Source: Sandaracinaceae bacterium (GTDB lineage: Bacteria; Myxococcota_A; Polyangia; Polyangiales; JADJQN01). From it: DNA of 64,000 nucleotides. The stretch lies in assembly GCA_016712745.1 (NCBI GenBank), contig JADJQN010000003.1, forward strand, positions 1,302,001-1,366,000, written 5' to 3'. Positions 42,277-51,827 of the stretch are shown here, one piece after another. The translations under genes and the position numbers were made by a program. Under the pieces are notes generated by a model, which saw only the letters and a list, made by a program, of their open reading frames with translations, did no database searches and was not told the DNA's origin. Positions within the stretch are counted from its first letter, which is position 1; each line of letters starts with the position of its first letter.

Positions 42277-45200
42277 TCACATCACGGAATAGACATAAGC
42301 AGCGCCGGCGCTTGAGAGCGCATTGTTGGACTGATCTCCGCCGATTCCGGTCGCGTTGCTGTCTTCGTAGGCGGATCCAACCGCCAACGTGCTCCCATCC
42401 GACGACAGCGCGACCGCTTTGCCGCCGAAATAGTCGTCTGCTCCGGTATTCGTGGCTTTGACGTACGCGACTTGAGTCCACATTGATCCAGAATGCGCAA
42501 AGACATAAACAGCACCGGCCGCGTGCAACGTGTTGTTGCTTTGGTCGCCGCCAACGCCTGTCGCATTGCTCTGTTCGTAGATCGCGGACACCGCGATCGT
42601 AGTTCCATCCGACGACAACGAAACTTGGTTGCCAAACTGGTCGCTGCTGTTTGTGTTGGAAGCCTTGATGTACGCTTCTTGCGTCCACGTTGAACCGGCG
42701 CGTGTGAAAACGTACGCGGCGCCAGACGAAGCAGCCGAGCTGTTCGTCTGGTCTCCGTTCACGCCGGTTGCGTTGCTGTCCTCCGACGTGGCTCCCACAG
42801 CCATGATGCTTCCATCCGACGAAAGTGCGACGCTGTCGCCGAACGAATCGAAGCCGCCGGCGTTCGACGCTTTGACATAGGCCTGCTGAGTCCACACCAC
42901 GCCCGCGCGGGTAAATACATAGACGGCCCCCGTATACGCTGCGCCGTTGTTGGATTGGTCGCCACCGATGCCCGTTGCGGTGCTGGCTTCACCGTTCGCA
43001 CCAATCGCAAGCGTATTTCCGTCTGACGAGAGCGCGAGCCCTGAACCGAAATAGTCGAGCGAACCGGTGTTGGATGCCTTGATGTAGGCCTGCTGTGTCC
43101 ACACCACTCCCGCGCGGGTGAAAACATAAACTGCGCCAGCGTCCATCGCGGAATTGTCGCCTTGCGCGCCATCAATTCCGGTCGCGTTGCTGTCCTCCCA
43201 CTTCGCAGCAACAGCCAGCGTGTTTCCATCCGCGGATAAACCTATATCCCATGCAAAGAAGTCAGTCATGCCTGTGTTCGACGCTTTGATGTAAGCCTCC
43301 TGCGTCCACACCACGCCGCTGCGTGTGAATGCATAGATCGCGCCTGACTCGGTCGCTGCATTGTTGGATTGAAGGCCCCCCACGCCGGTCGCGTTGCTGT
43401 CCTCGTACTCGGTGCCAACGACGAGCGTGTTTCCGTTCGCCGACAACGCGACGTGGCGCCCGAATGAATCGCCGGTTGCCGTGTTCGACGCCTTGATGTA
43501 CGCCTGCTGCATCCACACCGAGCCCATGCGCAAATAAACGTAAACCGCGCCTGCCGACGCGGCCGCGTTGTTGGTTTGAAGCCCGCCCACGCCGGTCGCA
43601 TTGCTCGCTTCTCCGACTGCACCGACCGCAAGGGTATTGCCGTCAGCAGACAGCGCCACGCTGAAGCCGAACCTGTCATCCAGTCCGGTGTTAGATGCTT
43701 TGATGTAGCTCTCAATACCAAGCACTTCATTGTCAGTGTTGTTTACCGAGACATCCGCAACGCTCACCCCGTTAAAGGTGCCGTCGGTACTGACCGCCGC
43801 CGACGTAACGATGGTGTAGCCCACGGTGCCGTCCAAAATCACATCGTCGACGCCGGTCACTGTCACGGTCTGCGCCATGTTCCAGTTCATGGAGGTAAAC
43901 GTCACTGAGCCTGGCGATACGCTGCCTTCAGTGACGTCGCTGCTCGTAAGCGAGATGGTCACATCGTCGGAAGGCGACGCACTCAGCGCGATCGCAAAGG
44001 TGTCGGTAGCGCCGACCTCGGTCGTAAGCAGACCCGATGTCGGCATGACGATCACGCTTGCGGTGTCGTCGTCGGTGTTGGTCACCGATACATCGGTAAC
44101 GGCCAGGCCGTTGAACGCAGCCTCGCCGCTAGCTGCGGCTCCCGTGGTGACCGTATACATCACGCTGCCATCGACCACACCGTCGTCGACGCCTGTGACG
44201 GTCACGGTCTGAGGCATGTTCCAATCCGCATTCGTGAACATCACGCTCGCGTGCGATACAGATCCTTCGGTCGCATCCGAGCTCGCAATTGAAATCGTCA
44301 CCGGCAACACCGGTTGAGCGCCAAGGACGATGGTAAATGCTGCCGTGCCGCCCGCTTCTGTCGTGATGAGGCCCGAGGTGGGCATCACAACGACCGTCGC
44401 CACATCGTTGTCGGTGTTAGTGACGCTCACATCGCTCGGATTGAACGCGTCGTAGGCCATGTCCGTGCTCATCGCTGCAGCCGTCAGCACCGTGTAAGGA
44501 ATGTCGCCATCGACGAGAGAGTCGTCGACACCGGTTACCGTGATCGTTTGCGGCGTATCCCAGTTGGCTGTGGTGAACGTGACGGACGTTGGCAATACGG
44601 TGCCCTCCGTGGCGTCACTGCTCGATACGTTGAACACAACGTTGGCCGTGGGCTCGGAGTCGAGCACGATCGTGAACGTCGCAAACAAGCCGCCTTCACT
44701 GGTCGAGAGAGCCGAGGTCGGCATCACCGTGGCTCCGATGGAGTCGTCGTCGACGTTAGTCGCCGTGACGTCGCTTACGTCATTGCCAGAGTAGTTCGGG
44801 TCGGAGCTCACAGCGGTGCTTGTCACGATGTGATAGACGCGCGAACCGTCGACCACATCGTCGTCGACGCCAGTGACGGTGACTGTTTGGGGCGTGTCCC
44901 AGTTCGCGTTGGTAAAAGTCACCGACGCAGGCAAGACAGTGCCTTCGAGCGGAACGTCAGAAGCGAGGCTGATCGTCACATCAGCTGCGGGCTCGGAGTT
45001 GAGCACAAGGGTGAACGTGTCGATGCCTCCGGCCTCGGTGGTCATCAGACCCGTCGTCGGGCTAACGGTGATTCCCGCACTTTCGTCATCGACGTTGACG
45101 AGCTGCACCTGCTTGTCGCTCAAGCCGGCATAGTCGGTGTCGGCGCTCGAAGAGACGCGCACAATCGCTTCGTATGCTTGATCGCCATCGGCGACCGCAT

Positions 45201-46305
45201 CATTGACGCCGGTCACGCTGACTGTTTGGGGAGTGCTCCAGGTGGCCGTGGTGAACGTCAACGTCGCCGGAGAGACTGTTCCCTCGGTAACGCGGGTGCT
45301 CGTCACGGCAAACACCACGTCAGAGCTCGGAGACGAACGAAGCACCACCGTAAACGTGTCGGTGCTGCCGCCTTCGGTGGTTACCAGTCCAGACATCGGC
45401 GTGACCACAAAGCCCGCTGTTTCGTCGTCGGTATTCGTCACGCTCACTTCGTCGCCAGACAAGCCGTCATAGTTTGCGTCAAGGCTCGTCGCAGGACCGA
45501 CGGTGATCATGAAATCCTGATCGCCATCCGTGACTTCATCATCGACGCCGGTGACTGTGACTGACTGCGCGACGTTCCAGTTGAGTGGCGTAAACGTAAG
45601 CGCCGAACCCGGCACAGTTCCTTCGGTAATGTCCGTGCTCGCAACGGCGATCGCAACGTCGGCCGTGGGCGCCGACTGCAAGACGAGGGTAAACATCGCG
45701 GTTTCACCCGCTTCAGAAGTCACGAGACCTGAAACCGGGCTGACCAAAACGCCGGCTGTCTCGTCGTCTCGATTGATGCCCGTCACATCGGCAACGACAA
45801 GTCCATCAAAGGCGAGATCGGCGCTCACCGCGTTCTCTGTGCGTATCGAAAATGGCGCGTCTCCATCCTCTACGAGGTCATCGACGCCTGTGACGGTCAC
45901 GGTTTGCGCGGATGCCCAGTTCGTGCTCGTGAATACAACTGCAGCAGGAGACACTGCGGCTTCAAGGGGCGCAAGGCTTGTCAGCGTAATGGTAACGTCT
46001 GCAGCGGGCGCGACGTTCAATACGACGGTGAACGTATCGGTGCCGCCCGTTTCACTCGTCAGCAACCCGGACATCGGTGCGACGATCACACCCGGAACGA
46101 TGACCGGGCCACCATCGCCTGGGTCGAGCCCTGCGTCGATCCCTTCGTCGACGCCTTCGTCCAAGCTGGCATCGAGGCCGGCATCAACGTTCATCGGCCG
46201 AGCATCAACCGAAGCATCCGCTCCCTGATGTTGCTCGTAGCCAATACGTCCACAGCCGAAAAAGGTAAACGCGGTAAGAAGTGCCGCCCACCAAGCTAAT
46301 TTCAT
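42277..46305 (-). CDS. Giant lipoprotein: seven Calx-beta-like modules plus seven-bladed FG-GAP propeller
   Basis: The ATG at 46305 has a GGGAG site and starts a lipoprotein signal ending FTFFGCGRIGY (Cys18). An Asp/Ala-rich tether (about 24-60) is followed by seven modules of about 112 residues, each opening like VIVMPTSGLLTTEVGATDTF, with a WDTPQTVTVTGVDD core and an ending like DVSVTNTDDD. Residues about 863-1342 hold seven blades of about 68 residues, each starting KASNTG..D.FG and including VALSADGNTLAVGA, EDSNATG and AGAVYVFTR. The 1342-residue protein is probably an extracellular adhesin or binding protein anchored in the outer membrane. It shares the CGRI-Y start and architecture with the gene at 52389-55322. 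Confidence 0.9.
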   Translation of the reverse strand: MKLAWWAALLTAFTFFGCGRIGYEQHQGADASVDARPMNVDAGLDASLDEGVDEGIDAGLDPGDGGPVIVPGVIVAPMSGLLTSETGGTDTFTVVLNVAPAADVTITLTSLAPLEAAVSPAAVVFTSTNWASAQTVTVTGVDDLVEDGDAPFSIRTENAVSADLAFDGLVVADVTGINRDDETAGVLVSPVSGLVTSEAGETAMFTLVLQSAPTADVAIAVASTDITEGTVPGSALTFTPLNWNVAQSVTVTGVDDEVTDGDQDFMITVGPATSLDANYDGLSGDEVSVTNTDDETAGFVVTPMSGLVTTEGGSTDTFTVVLRSSPSSDVVFAVTSTRVTEGTVSPATLTFTTATWSTPQTVSVTGVNDAVADGDQAYEAIVRVSSSADTDYAGLSDKQVQLVNVDDESAGITVSPTTGLMTTEAGGIDTFTLVLNSEPAADVTISLASDVPLEGTVLPASVTFTNANWDTPQTVTVTGVDDDVVDGSRVYHIVTSTAVSSDPNYSGNDVSDVTATNVDDDSIGATVMPTSALSTSEGGLFATFTIVLDSEPTANVVFNVSSSDATEGTVLPTSVTFTTANWDTPQTITVTGVDDSLVDGDIPYTVLTAAAMSTDMAYDAFNPSDVSVTNTDNDVATVVVMPTSGLITTEAGGTAAFTIVLGAQPVLPVTISIASSDATEGSVSHASVMFTNADWNMPQTVTVTGVDDGVVDGSVMYTVTTGAAASGEAAFNGLAVTDVSVTNTDDDTASVIVMPTSGLLTTEVGATDTFAIALSASPSDDVTISLTSSDVTEGSVSPGSVTFTSMNWNMAQTVTVTGVDDVILDGTVGYTIVTSAAVSTDGTFNGVSVADVSVNNTDNEVLGIESYIKASNTGLDDRFGFSVALSADGNTLAVGAVGEASNATGVGGLQTNNAAASAGAVYVYLRMGSVWMQQAYIKASNTATGDSFGRHVALSANGNTLVVGTEYEDSNATGVGGLQSNNAATESGAIYAFTRSGVVWTQEAYIKASNTGMTDFFAWDIGLSADGNTLAVAAKWEDSNATGIDGAQGDNSAMDAGAVYVFTRAGVVWTQQAYIKASNTGSLDYFGSGLALSSDGNTLAIGANGEASTATGIGGDQSNNGAAYTGAVYVFTRAGVVWTQQAYVKASNAGGFDSFGDSVALSSDGSIMAVGATSEDSNATGVNGDQTNSSAASSGAAYVFTRAGSTWTQEAYIKASNTNSSDQFGNQVSLSSDGTTIAVSAIYEQSNATGVGGDQSNNTLHAAGAVYVFAHSGSMWTQVAYVKATNTGADDYFGGKAVALSSDGSTLAVGSAYEDSNATGIGGDQSNNALSSAGAAYVYSVM
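42280..43715 (-). repeat. Seven tandem repeats of about 205 bp (propeller blades)
   Basis: Coding repeats within the giant lipoprotein. Each carries the same order of phrases: GCCTTGATGTA-type blade start on the complementary strand, VALSADGNTLAVG, EDSNATGVGG, and VYVFTRAG. Blade sequences are similar enough at DNA level to allow recombination. Confidence 0.85.
43720..46110 (-). repeat. Seven tandem repeats of about 336 bp (Calx-beta-like modules)
   Basis: Coding repeats seen as repeated phrases SGLxTTE, TFTVVL, ADVTIS, EGTVSPASVTFT, WNTPQTVTVTGVDD, VDGD and SVTNTDDD. Similar repeats, four in number, occur in the gene at 52389-55322. Confidence 0.85.
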
Positions 46306-46722
46306 ACGCTCCCGTGAGCGAGGATAGCGCAACGCACAGCGCGCGGCATCCGTCACGAGCACTATTTGCCCGTAGAGCGTGGACAAACGTCGCCGGCTCG
46401 CAGCGTACTCACTTGACTCATCGAGGCCCACTCTGCCGCGCGTCCCAGATCGGTCACGTTAATTAGTTCTGATTTGATCGCGCGCGCGTTGAGCTACTTC
46501 CGTAGCTTCGTGGGCCAGTGCCGAAGCCATGGTTTGGCGGAGGCCAACCGCGCCGCACAGGCTTCCTGCATCCGTGGGGACGATCGTTTAGTTGAAGAAG
46601 TTATGGCGCTAGCCCTCTCGCCTGCGCTGCTGGTCGCGATGGCGTACCAAATCTGTCGTACGACTTGGTTGATGGTGTGAGTCGATTCCGCCGAGTCCAA
46701 TGACCGGGCGCCCGAAAAGCGC
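46306..46722. other. Intergenic region with a partial palindrome, no supported gene
   Basis: Short open frames on both strands have unnatural composition and no domain. The sequence GGGGACGATCG at 46576-46586 matches the first 11 bases of the GGGGACGATCGG repeat family but has no partner arm. The 46450-46500 part is AT-richer than its surroundings by eye. The promoter of the giant lipoprotein should lie near 46306-46400. Confidence 0.45.
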
Positions 46723-47340
46723 CTACCTCACTTTGAACTCACTTAGCTTCCGCTCCAGCAACTGCTCAAGCACGGGCTTCTTCGAAGGCCATTCATCGTC
46801 GAGGAGGCTGAAGTATGCCGAGCTGCGGTAAGTGCCGTCGTCCTTGAGTATATGTTTCCGGATCACTCCTTCAAACACGCCGCCGATTTTCTCAATCGCT
46901 TTGCGCGAACGGACGTTGTCATGCTGCGTTTTTAGCTGCACGCGTTTGGCGCCAAGTTTTTCAAAACAGAAAGTAAGCAGTGCCAGCTTGCAATCCGGAT
47001 TGATGGCCGTAGCCCAGTACTCTGGCAGCAACCACGTGCCGCCAATCTCCAGGCGCTTCTCGTAGGCACCGATCTCCATCAGACGCGTTGCGCCGATTAT
47101 CTTCCCGGTACGCTGCAGCCGAATCACAAAGGGGTATTCCAATCCCTTGTCCCGTTGCTTCAGCGTTGCGTCGTAAACGCGGTTGAACGTTTCCCGCTCG
47201 CTCCAGTCGCCCGTATAAAACTCCCATATGCGCTTATCCGAAGCCGCTGCATGCAGTTCATCAAAGAGATTCTCTTCCAGCGGCAACAGGTCGACGAGTT
47301 GGCCGTGGAGAGTTGTCGGGTGCGGGATCCAGGTATTCAT
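46723..47340 (-). CDS. GNAT-family N-acetyltransferase, RimJ/RimL type
   Basis: A 205-residue acetyl-CoA-dependent acetyltransferase. Typical RimJ/RimL order: HGQLVDLLPLEENLFDELHA at the N-terminus, FVIRLQRTGKIIGATRLMEI (beta 2-3), YEKRLEIGGTWLLPEYWATA (beta 4, acetyl-CoA loop), and AKRVQLKTQHDNVRSRKAIE followed by IGGVFEGVIRKHI. It probably acetylates a protein N-terminus or an antibiotic or metabolite. By eye its GC content is lower and its Lys/Ile codons more frequent than in neighbours, suggesting acquisition by transfer. It stands alone between non-coding stretches. Confidence 0.88.
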   Translation of the reverse strand: MNTWIPHPTTLHGQLVDLLPLEENLFDELHAAASDKRIWEFYTGDWSERETFNRVYDATLKQRDKGLEYPFVIRLQRTGKIIGATRLMEIGAYEKRLEIGGTWLLPEYWATAINPDCKLALLTFCFEKLGAKRVQLKTQHDNVRSRKAIEKIGGVFEGVIRKHILKDDGTYRSSAYFSLLDDEWPSKKPVLEQLLERKLSEFKVR

Positions 47341-48156
47341 CTAAACCGTTTGGCGCAAACATACCTGATAAAGTCCGCTTCTCAATCGGCAGCGCACATG
47401 CGTATTCACGCGGACCGAATGAGGGCAATCCGCGCCACCGGGCGATGCGGGGCGGAGCGCCTTCTATAGCGAGTCAGTCAGTTGCAGAATGAGACGCTGG
47501 TCTCACTTGCGAAGCCGTGCCCGAGCGACCGTGCTTTGAATCTCCGTTTCGTCAAACTGGGTTTCGCCGAGCACGGTTCGATCGGGGCAAAAGGAAATCG
47601 TGGTCCCGCGCAGGACGGTCAATCGCGCATGTTGCTTCAGAAAGCGCGAACCTGATTCCGTAACCCCCGACAGCGCACCACCCAACATACGGTTGCCTCT
47701 ACACTCCCCCAACTATGACCGTCCTCACCCGGCGCTTGCCTCCGCTAAGTCTCATGCTGGGACGCCCGATCACGTAGGGGATCTGCGTTGCAGCGATCGG
47801 CGTAACGCTACTCTCGATGAGAACGGTTCGTCGCCTCTCGCGCTCGTACTCGCACCGGATACGGTTTTGCACGAGCCTTGGCGCCATACGGAGCGAATCG
47901 AGACCGTCTATCGCGGCGCGACCGACGCGATGGGCTACCTTCGCACGACCCGCAGCAGCACCAACGCCGTCGAGAGTGTGGCCCTAAGAATCGCGTAGTG
48001 AGCCCGACGGCCGGCTTACTACGCGTCGTTTTGATGACAGTTTCGAGAAATGGGAGCCCATTGGCTGCTCGAGACGGAGCGATATGCTTGGCAAGGCACC
48101 CAAGCCGCGGCCCGTGAGTTCACTTTGTTCAAATCATGTGGCCGAACGCTGGGCGA
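47341..48156. other. About 0.8 kb without a recognisable gene
   Basis: Small frames at 47503-47712 (minus), 47600-47998 (plus) and 48050-48262 (plus) were examined. None shows a domain, signal peptide, ribosome-binding site or natural amino-acid balance; all are rich in Arg, Pro or Thr. The stretch may be decayed coding DNA, which would fit its position next to a possibly acquired gene, but no parent gene could be recognised. Confidence 0.4.
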
Positions 48157-51100
48157 TCACTGCACGCTTTGGCCGAATGAAATGCTTGCCATCATGGGAG
48201 ACGGAATTGCGGCGCTCGGTACCGCAGGAAATACGCCCGACGCTTGTCCGAGAAAGACGTAGGCGATCTCGCCGCCGTACGTACCCACAATGAGGTCGGC
48301 GCGCCCGTCTCCGTCCACATCGCCACCGTTTACAATGTCGATGCCGAAGCGTCCGAAGAAAGTTGGGTTGTAGATGGTTTGCGTTGGAGCCGATGCGAAG
48401 TAGGGCGGCGTGCTGAGATAGGTATACGCGCGGCCTTCGTCGTTCTGCGGATCTGAGTAGATGAAGTCGTCGTAGCCATCGCCGTTTAGATCCATCGCGA
48501 GATAGCGAGGCGGGAAGTCGAAGCTACCCGACATCACGATATTGAACGTGCTTGCATTAACGAAGCCTGTGGGAGAGCCGCGTTGAATCTTGTTCTGCAA
48601 AAATGACGGCGTCGAATACGTAAATAGAGTGAGCAGGTCGGAATACCCATCCGCGTCGAAGTCTCCGAAGGTCGCGCTTCCGACCGTTTCCCAATTGCCT
48701 TGCGCACTAGGCAACGCCGAGAGCCAGCTAGGGCCGCCATAGAAGACTGTCAGCATTGAAAAGCTGCCCGTCCTCGCAAGCACGTCTGAATAGCCGTCGC
48801 CGTTCAAGTCGCCGGTATCAATTGCACGCGATCCGCCGCTCCCTGCGCTAAGTCCTCCGGACTTGATGGGTGTCGTCCCAATCCCTGTGGCGCTTCCCGC
48901 GTAGAAGTACACAGCAGGCAGACTTTCGGGAACAACCGTTGTCACGACAACGTCGCCGTATCCGTTCCCGTCCATGTCGCCGGCGCATTCAAGCAAGAAA
49001 CCGAAGCGCCGGCCTGTGATGCCCGGAGGCGCCTCGATTATCGCGCCGACGCTTGTGCTCACGCCACTGGCACTACCGTAGTACGCGTAGACGCGTCCGT
49101 TGCTTCCGCTGTAGCCCTGTTGCGAGGCGAGCACATCCGCGTATCCATCGCCGTTCACGTCGCAGGTCGCCGTGTCGAATCCGAAGTCGCCGCCCGGCGA
49201 GCTGGGAATCAGCGTGGCATCCGGAGTCGTCGACGGCGCCGCACCCGCATGTCCATTGTAGACGTAGACAGCCCCGATGCCGGGTGCAGCAACTACGACG
49301 TCGGCATAACCGTCGCCATTGATGTCGTGTGGAGATTCACCTGCACTTGACGAAAACGGCGCTGACAAAGCTCCCGTCGCGAGTTGCCAGGTAGCGCTCG
49401 ATGTCGTGCCGGTATTGCTGCCGTAACGACCGCGCAATCGCCAATAGATGATGTCGCGCGCGGGAAGAGGCGTGCTCGGCGTGAACGAGCTTCCGACGAC
49501 ATCGGACGTGCTGATGACGCTTGTGCAAGCGCGATCGTAACAGAGCTCGATGCGTGCGCCCGTCGTCACCCCTTGCAATGCCCAGCGGAACGTCGGTGAG
49601 CGCGACGTCATGACCTGCGCGGTCATCGGCCAAATGGGGCGGGGTGCGGGCACATCGCACGCGCCTGAAATTAATGAGTACCCCGTGTTGCAGGCAAAGC
49701 CGCATGCGGAGCCATCGCACGTTGCGCTCGCGTTTGCCGGTATTGGACACGCCGAGCAAGACGTCGTGCCGCACGAAGCGGTCGACGAGTTGGAGACGCA
49801 TGCTCCTCCGCACAGATGGCTTCCCGTCGCACACGCACTTCCACATGCGCCGCTTGTGCAGGTCGCTGAGCCACCGGACGGCATCGGACACAGCGTGCAT
49901 GAAGCGCCGCAATGAGTTGGGTCTGTATCGGACACGCACGCACCGCTGCACGAGTGATAGCCAGCGTTGCAACTCGAGGTGCAAGTGCCCGCGACGCACG
50001 CTGCGGTTCCGTTCGACGGCGGAGTCGTGCAAGAGATGCAAGCCGCACCGCAGGCGCTGACCGAGTCGTCACGCACGCATGCCCCTCCGCACTTGTGATA
50101 GCCCGCGAGGCAAACGAAACCGCACGCAAAGCCATCACAGGTCGCCATGCCGAAGGCCGGAGCGCCCGGACACGTGGCACACGACGAACCGCAGGACGAG
50201 ATGCTCGTGCTATCGACACACACACTGCCGCACGCATGGAAGCCAGCGTTGCATGCGAAGCCGCAATTCGTTCCGTCACAGCTTGCAAATCCGTCGGCCA
50301 CGCCTGAGCACGCGGAGCAGCGGCCACCGCACGAATCGACATCGTAGTCGCTTACGCACGTTCCTGCGCAGAGGTGATATCCGGCGTCGCACACAATCGA
50401 GCAGCTTCGCGCCGCGCAGACTGCGCGCCCATGATCGGACGTCGGGCAAGGCGTGCCACAAGCCCCGCACGCGGTAGGATTCGTGTCGACGTTGACGCAT
50501 GTCGAGCCGCAGAGAGTCGGTGCGCTCGCGTTGCAACCGGATGCGCAAGAGTAGCGGCCGCTCTCATCGCTTCCGCACAATGGCGCCGACGATGGGCAAG
50601 TCGTCGAGCAGCTGCCGCAACTCGTTGCGAGCGACTGATCCGTCTCGCATCCATCGAGAGCATCGCTCGTGCAATGCGCAAACGGTGCTTGGCACGCGCT
50701 GCTCACCTGGCAAATTCCACTCGCGCACGCCACCAACTCTCCATTAACGTGGGGCAGCACTGTGCAGTCCATGCCGCATCCGCCGCAGTTGCGAGGGTCT
50801 GTGCGCGTGTCGATGCATGTGCCATCGCAATTGACCGTCGTGCTGCTGCAGGTGATGCCCACGTCGGCAGAACCTAGGTCGGTCACACTTGCGGCATCCG
50901 GCATCGTGCTCATGTCGATGTCCATGTCGAAGGCGTCCATGTCGAGCGAGCTCATATCGAAGGTGCTCATGTCGAAGGACGTGGCGGAATCCTCGGTCGA
51001 CGCGTCTAAATGCATATCGGGCGAACTTGCGTCCTCGCTTGCGTCCACATCAGCATCCAGGCTCGCGTCGCTCGGCATCGGCATTTCGCTAAGCAGCTCG

Positions 51101-51756
51101 CAGCCCTCCGCGGGATTGCACCACTCGCTCTCCGTGCACGTGCTCGGATCGCGCGCGAGGAAAAGGCAGATACCCTCTGCACAAGTTGCTTCTGCGCACT
51201 CGGCGGTTTCCGGACACGCGCTTGCATCTTCAGAGCTGGGATCGCACACGAACTGGGGACAGAACTCAGGCGCACCCGGTTGGCAACGTTCGTCAACGCA
51301 AGTGCCAGCAATGCACGCGGCGTAGAGAGGTTGGCCACCAGGTGACGGGCATTGCACGCCGCTGCAATCGCGCGTCATGACGACCGAGAGACCAAAATCG
51401 TTCGCAAGGGTCATTCGCGTGCGGCGCTCCAGCACAACGGAGCCACGCGCATCGATCAATTGAACAAGAACTACGAGCTCCCTCGCGTCCAGATTGGAAA
51501 AGGTCGCAACGTTCGCGCCGCTCCTGTAGGACGTGCTCCGCCCAACCATCAGACGCTTTTGCTCGAGCGTGCTCTCCGCCGTCCCCGGCTCGGTCGACTC
51601 AAGAAGGGTTGTGTCAACGCGGACAAACTCGACGCCGGGGACGACATCCGTTCTCACAATTACGGCGAGAGTCAGTTTGTCGTCGCCGCAGGCAGCGAGA
51701 AGCGAGAATAGGACTAGGTAGGAGAGGCGACGGATGTGAACAAGCGTGCGGTGCAT
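48157..51756 (-). CDS. Giant Cys-rich stalk lipoprotein with seven FG-GAP/VCBS blades
   Basis: The ATG at 51756 begins a lipoprotein signal with lipobox LLAAC (Cys23). A beta domain (about 25-120), an EGF-like Cys-rich part, and an Asp/Ser/Met tether (SFDMSTFDMSSLDMDAFDMD, about 250-285) lead into ten or so Cys-rich units (to about 700). Each unit resembles GYHLCAGTCVSD, then SCGGRCSAC, then CDGTNCGFAC. A fibronectin-like domain (about 705-800) precedes seven blades, each with a calcium loop such as DINGDGYADVV, DVNGDGYADVL, DMDGNGYGDVV or DVDGDGRADLI. The 1199 residues are probably surface-exposed and stalk-like. It differs from the two neighbours in having Cys units instead of Calx-beta modules. 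Confidence 0.9.
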   Translation of the reverse strand: MHRTLVHIRRLSYLVLFSLLAACGDDKLTLAVIVRTDVVPGVEFVRVDTTLLESTEPGTAESTLEQKRLMVGRSTSYRSGANVATFSNLDARELVVLVQLIDARGSVVLERRTRMTLANDFGLSVVMTRDCSGVQCPSPGGQPLYAACIAGTCVDERCQPGAPEFCPQFVCDPSSEDASACPETAECAEATCAEGICLFLARDPSTCTESEWCNPAEGCELLSEMPMPSDASLDADVDASEDASSPDMHLDASTEDSATSFDMSTFDMSSLDMDAFDMDIDMSTMPDAASVTDLGSADVGITCSSTTVNCDGTCIDTRTDPRNCGGCGMDCTVLPHVNGELVACASGICQVSSACQAPFAHCTSDALDGCETDQSLATSCGSCSTTCPSSAPLCGSDESGRYSCASGCNASAPTLCGSTCVNVDTNPTACGACGTPCPTSDHGRAVCAARSCSIVCDAGYHLCAGTCVSDYDVDSCGGRCSACSGVADGFASCDGTNCGFACNAGFHACGSVCVDSTSISSCGSSCATCPGAPAFGMATCDGFACGFVCLAGYHKCGGACVRDDSVSACGAACISCTTPPSNGTAACVAGTCTSSCNAGYHSCSGACVSDTDPTHCGASCTLCPMPSGGSATCTSGACGSACATGSHLCGGACVSNSSTASCGTTSCSACPIPANASATCDGSACGFACNTGYSLISGACDVPAPRPIWPMTAQVMTSRSPTFRWALQGVTTGARIELCYDRACTSVISTSDVVGSSFTPSTPLPARDIIYWRLRGRYGSNTGTTSSATWQLATGALSAPFSSSAGESPHDINGDGYADVVVAAPGIGAVYVYNGHAGAAPSTTPDATLIPSSPGGDFGFDTATCDVNGDGYADVLASQQGYSGSNGRVYAYYGSASGVSTSVGAIIEAPPGITGRRFGFLLECAGDMDGNGYGDVVVTTVVPESLPAVYFYAGSATGIGTTPIKSGGLSAGSGGSRAIDTGDLNGDGYSDVLARTGSFSMLTVFYGGPSWLSALPSAQGNWETVGSATFGDFDADGYSDLLTLFTYSTPSFLQNKIQRGSPTGFVNASTFNIVMSGSFDFPPRYLAMDLNGDGYDDFIYSDPQNDEGRAYTYLSTPPYFASAPTQTIYNPTFFGRFGIDIVNGGDVDGDGRADLIVGTYGGEIAYVFLGQASGVFPAVPSAAIPSPMMASISFGQSVQ

Positions 51757-51827
51757 TAAGTGAGCACGACCTTCGCACGCCGACCACGTTTTCGCATCTT
51801 TCCTCGCAACCGAATGCCGGGTCTTCG

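Noticed and set aside
42179..42895. Minus-strand frame of 238 residues rich in Arg, Gln and Val
   Set aside because: It lies in another frame of the giant lipoprotein and its repeats simply mirror the blade repeats; no domain or start signal.
47503..48262. Several short frames (47503-47712, 47600-47998, 48050-48262)
   Set aside because: No domain, signal, ribosome-binding site or natural composition; kept only as an unexplained gap.
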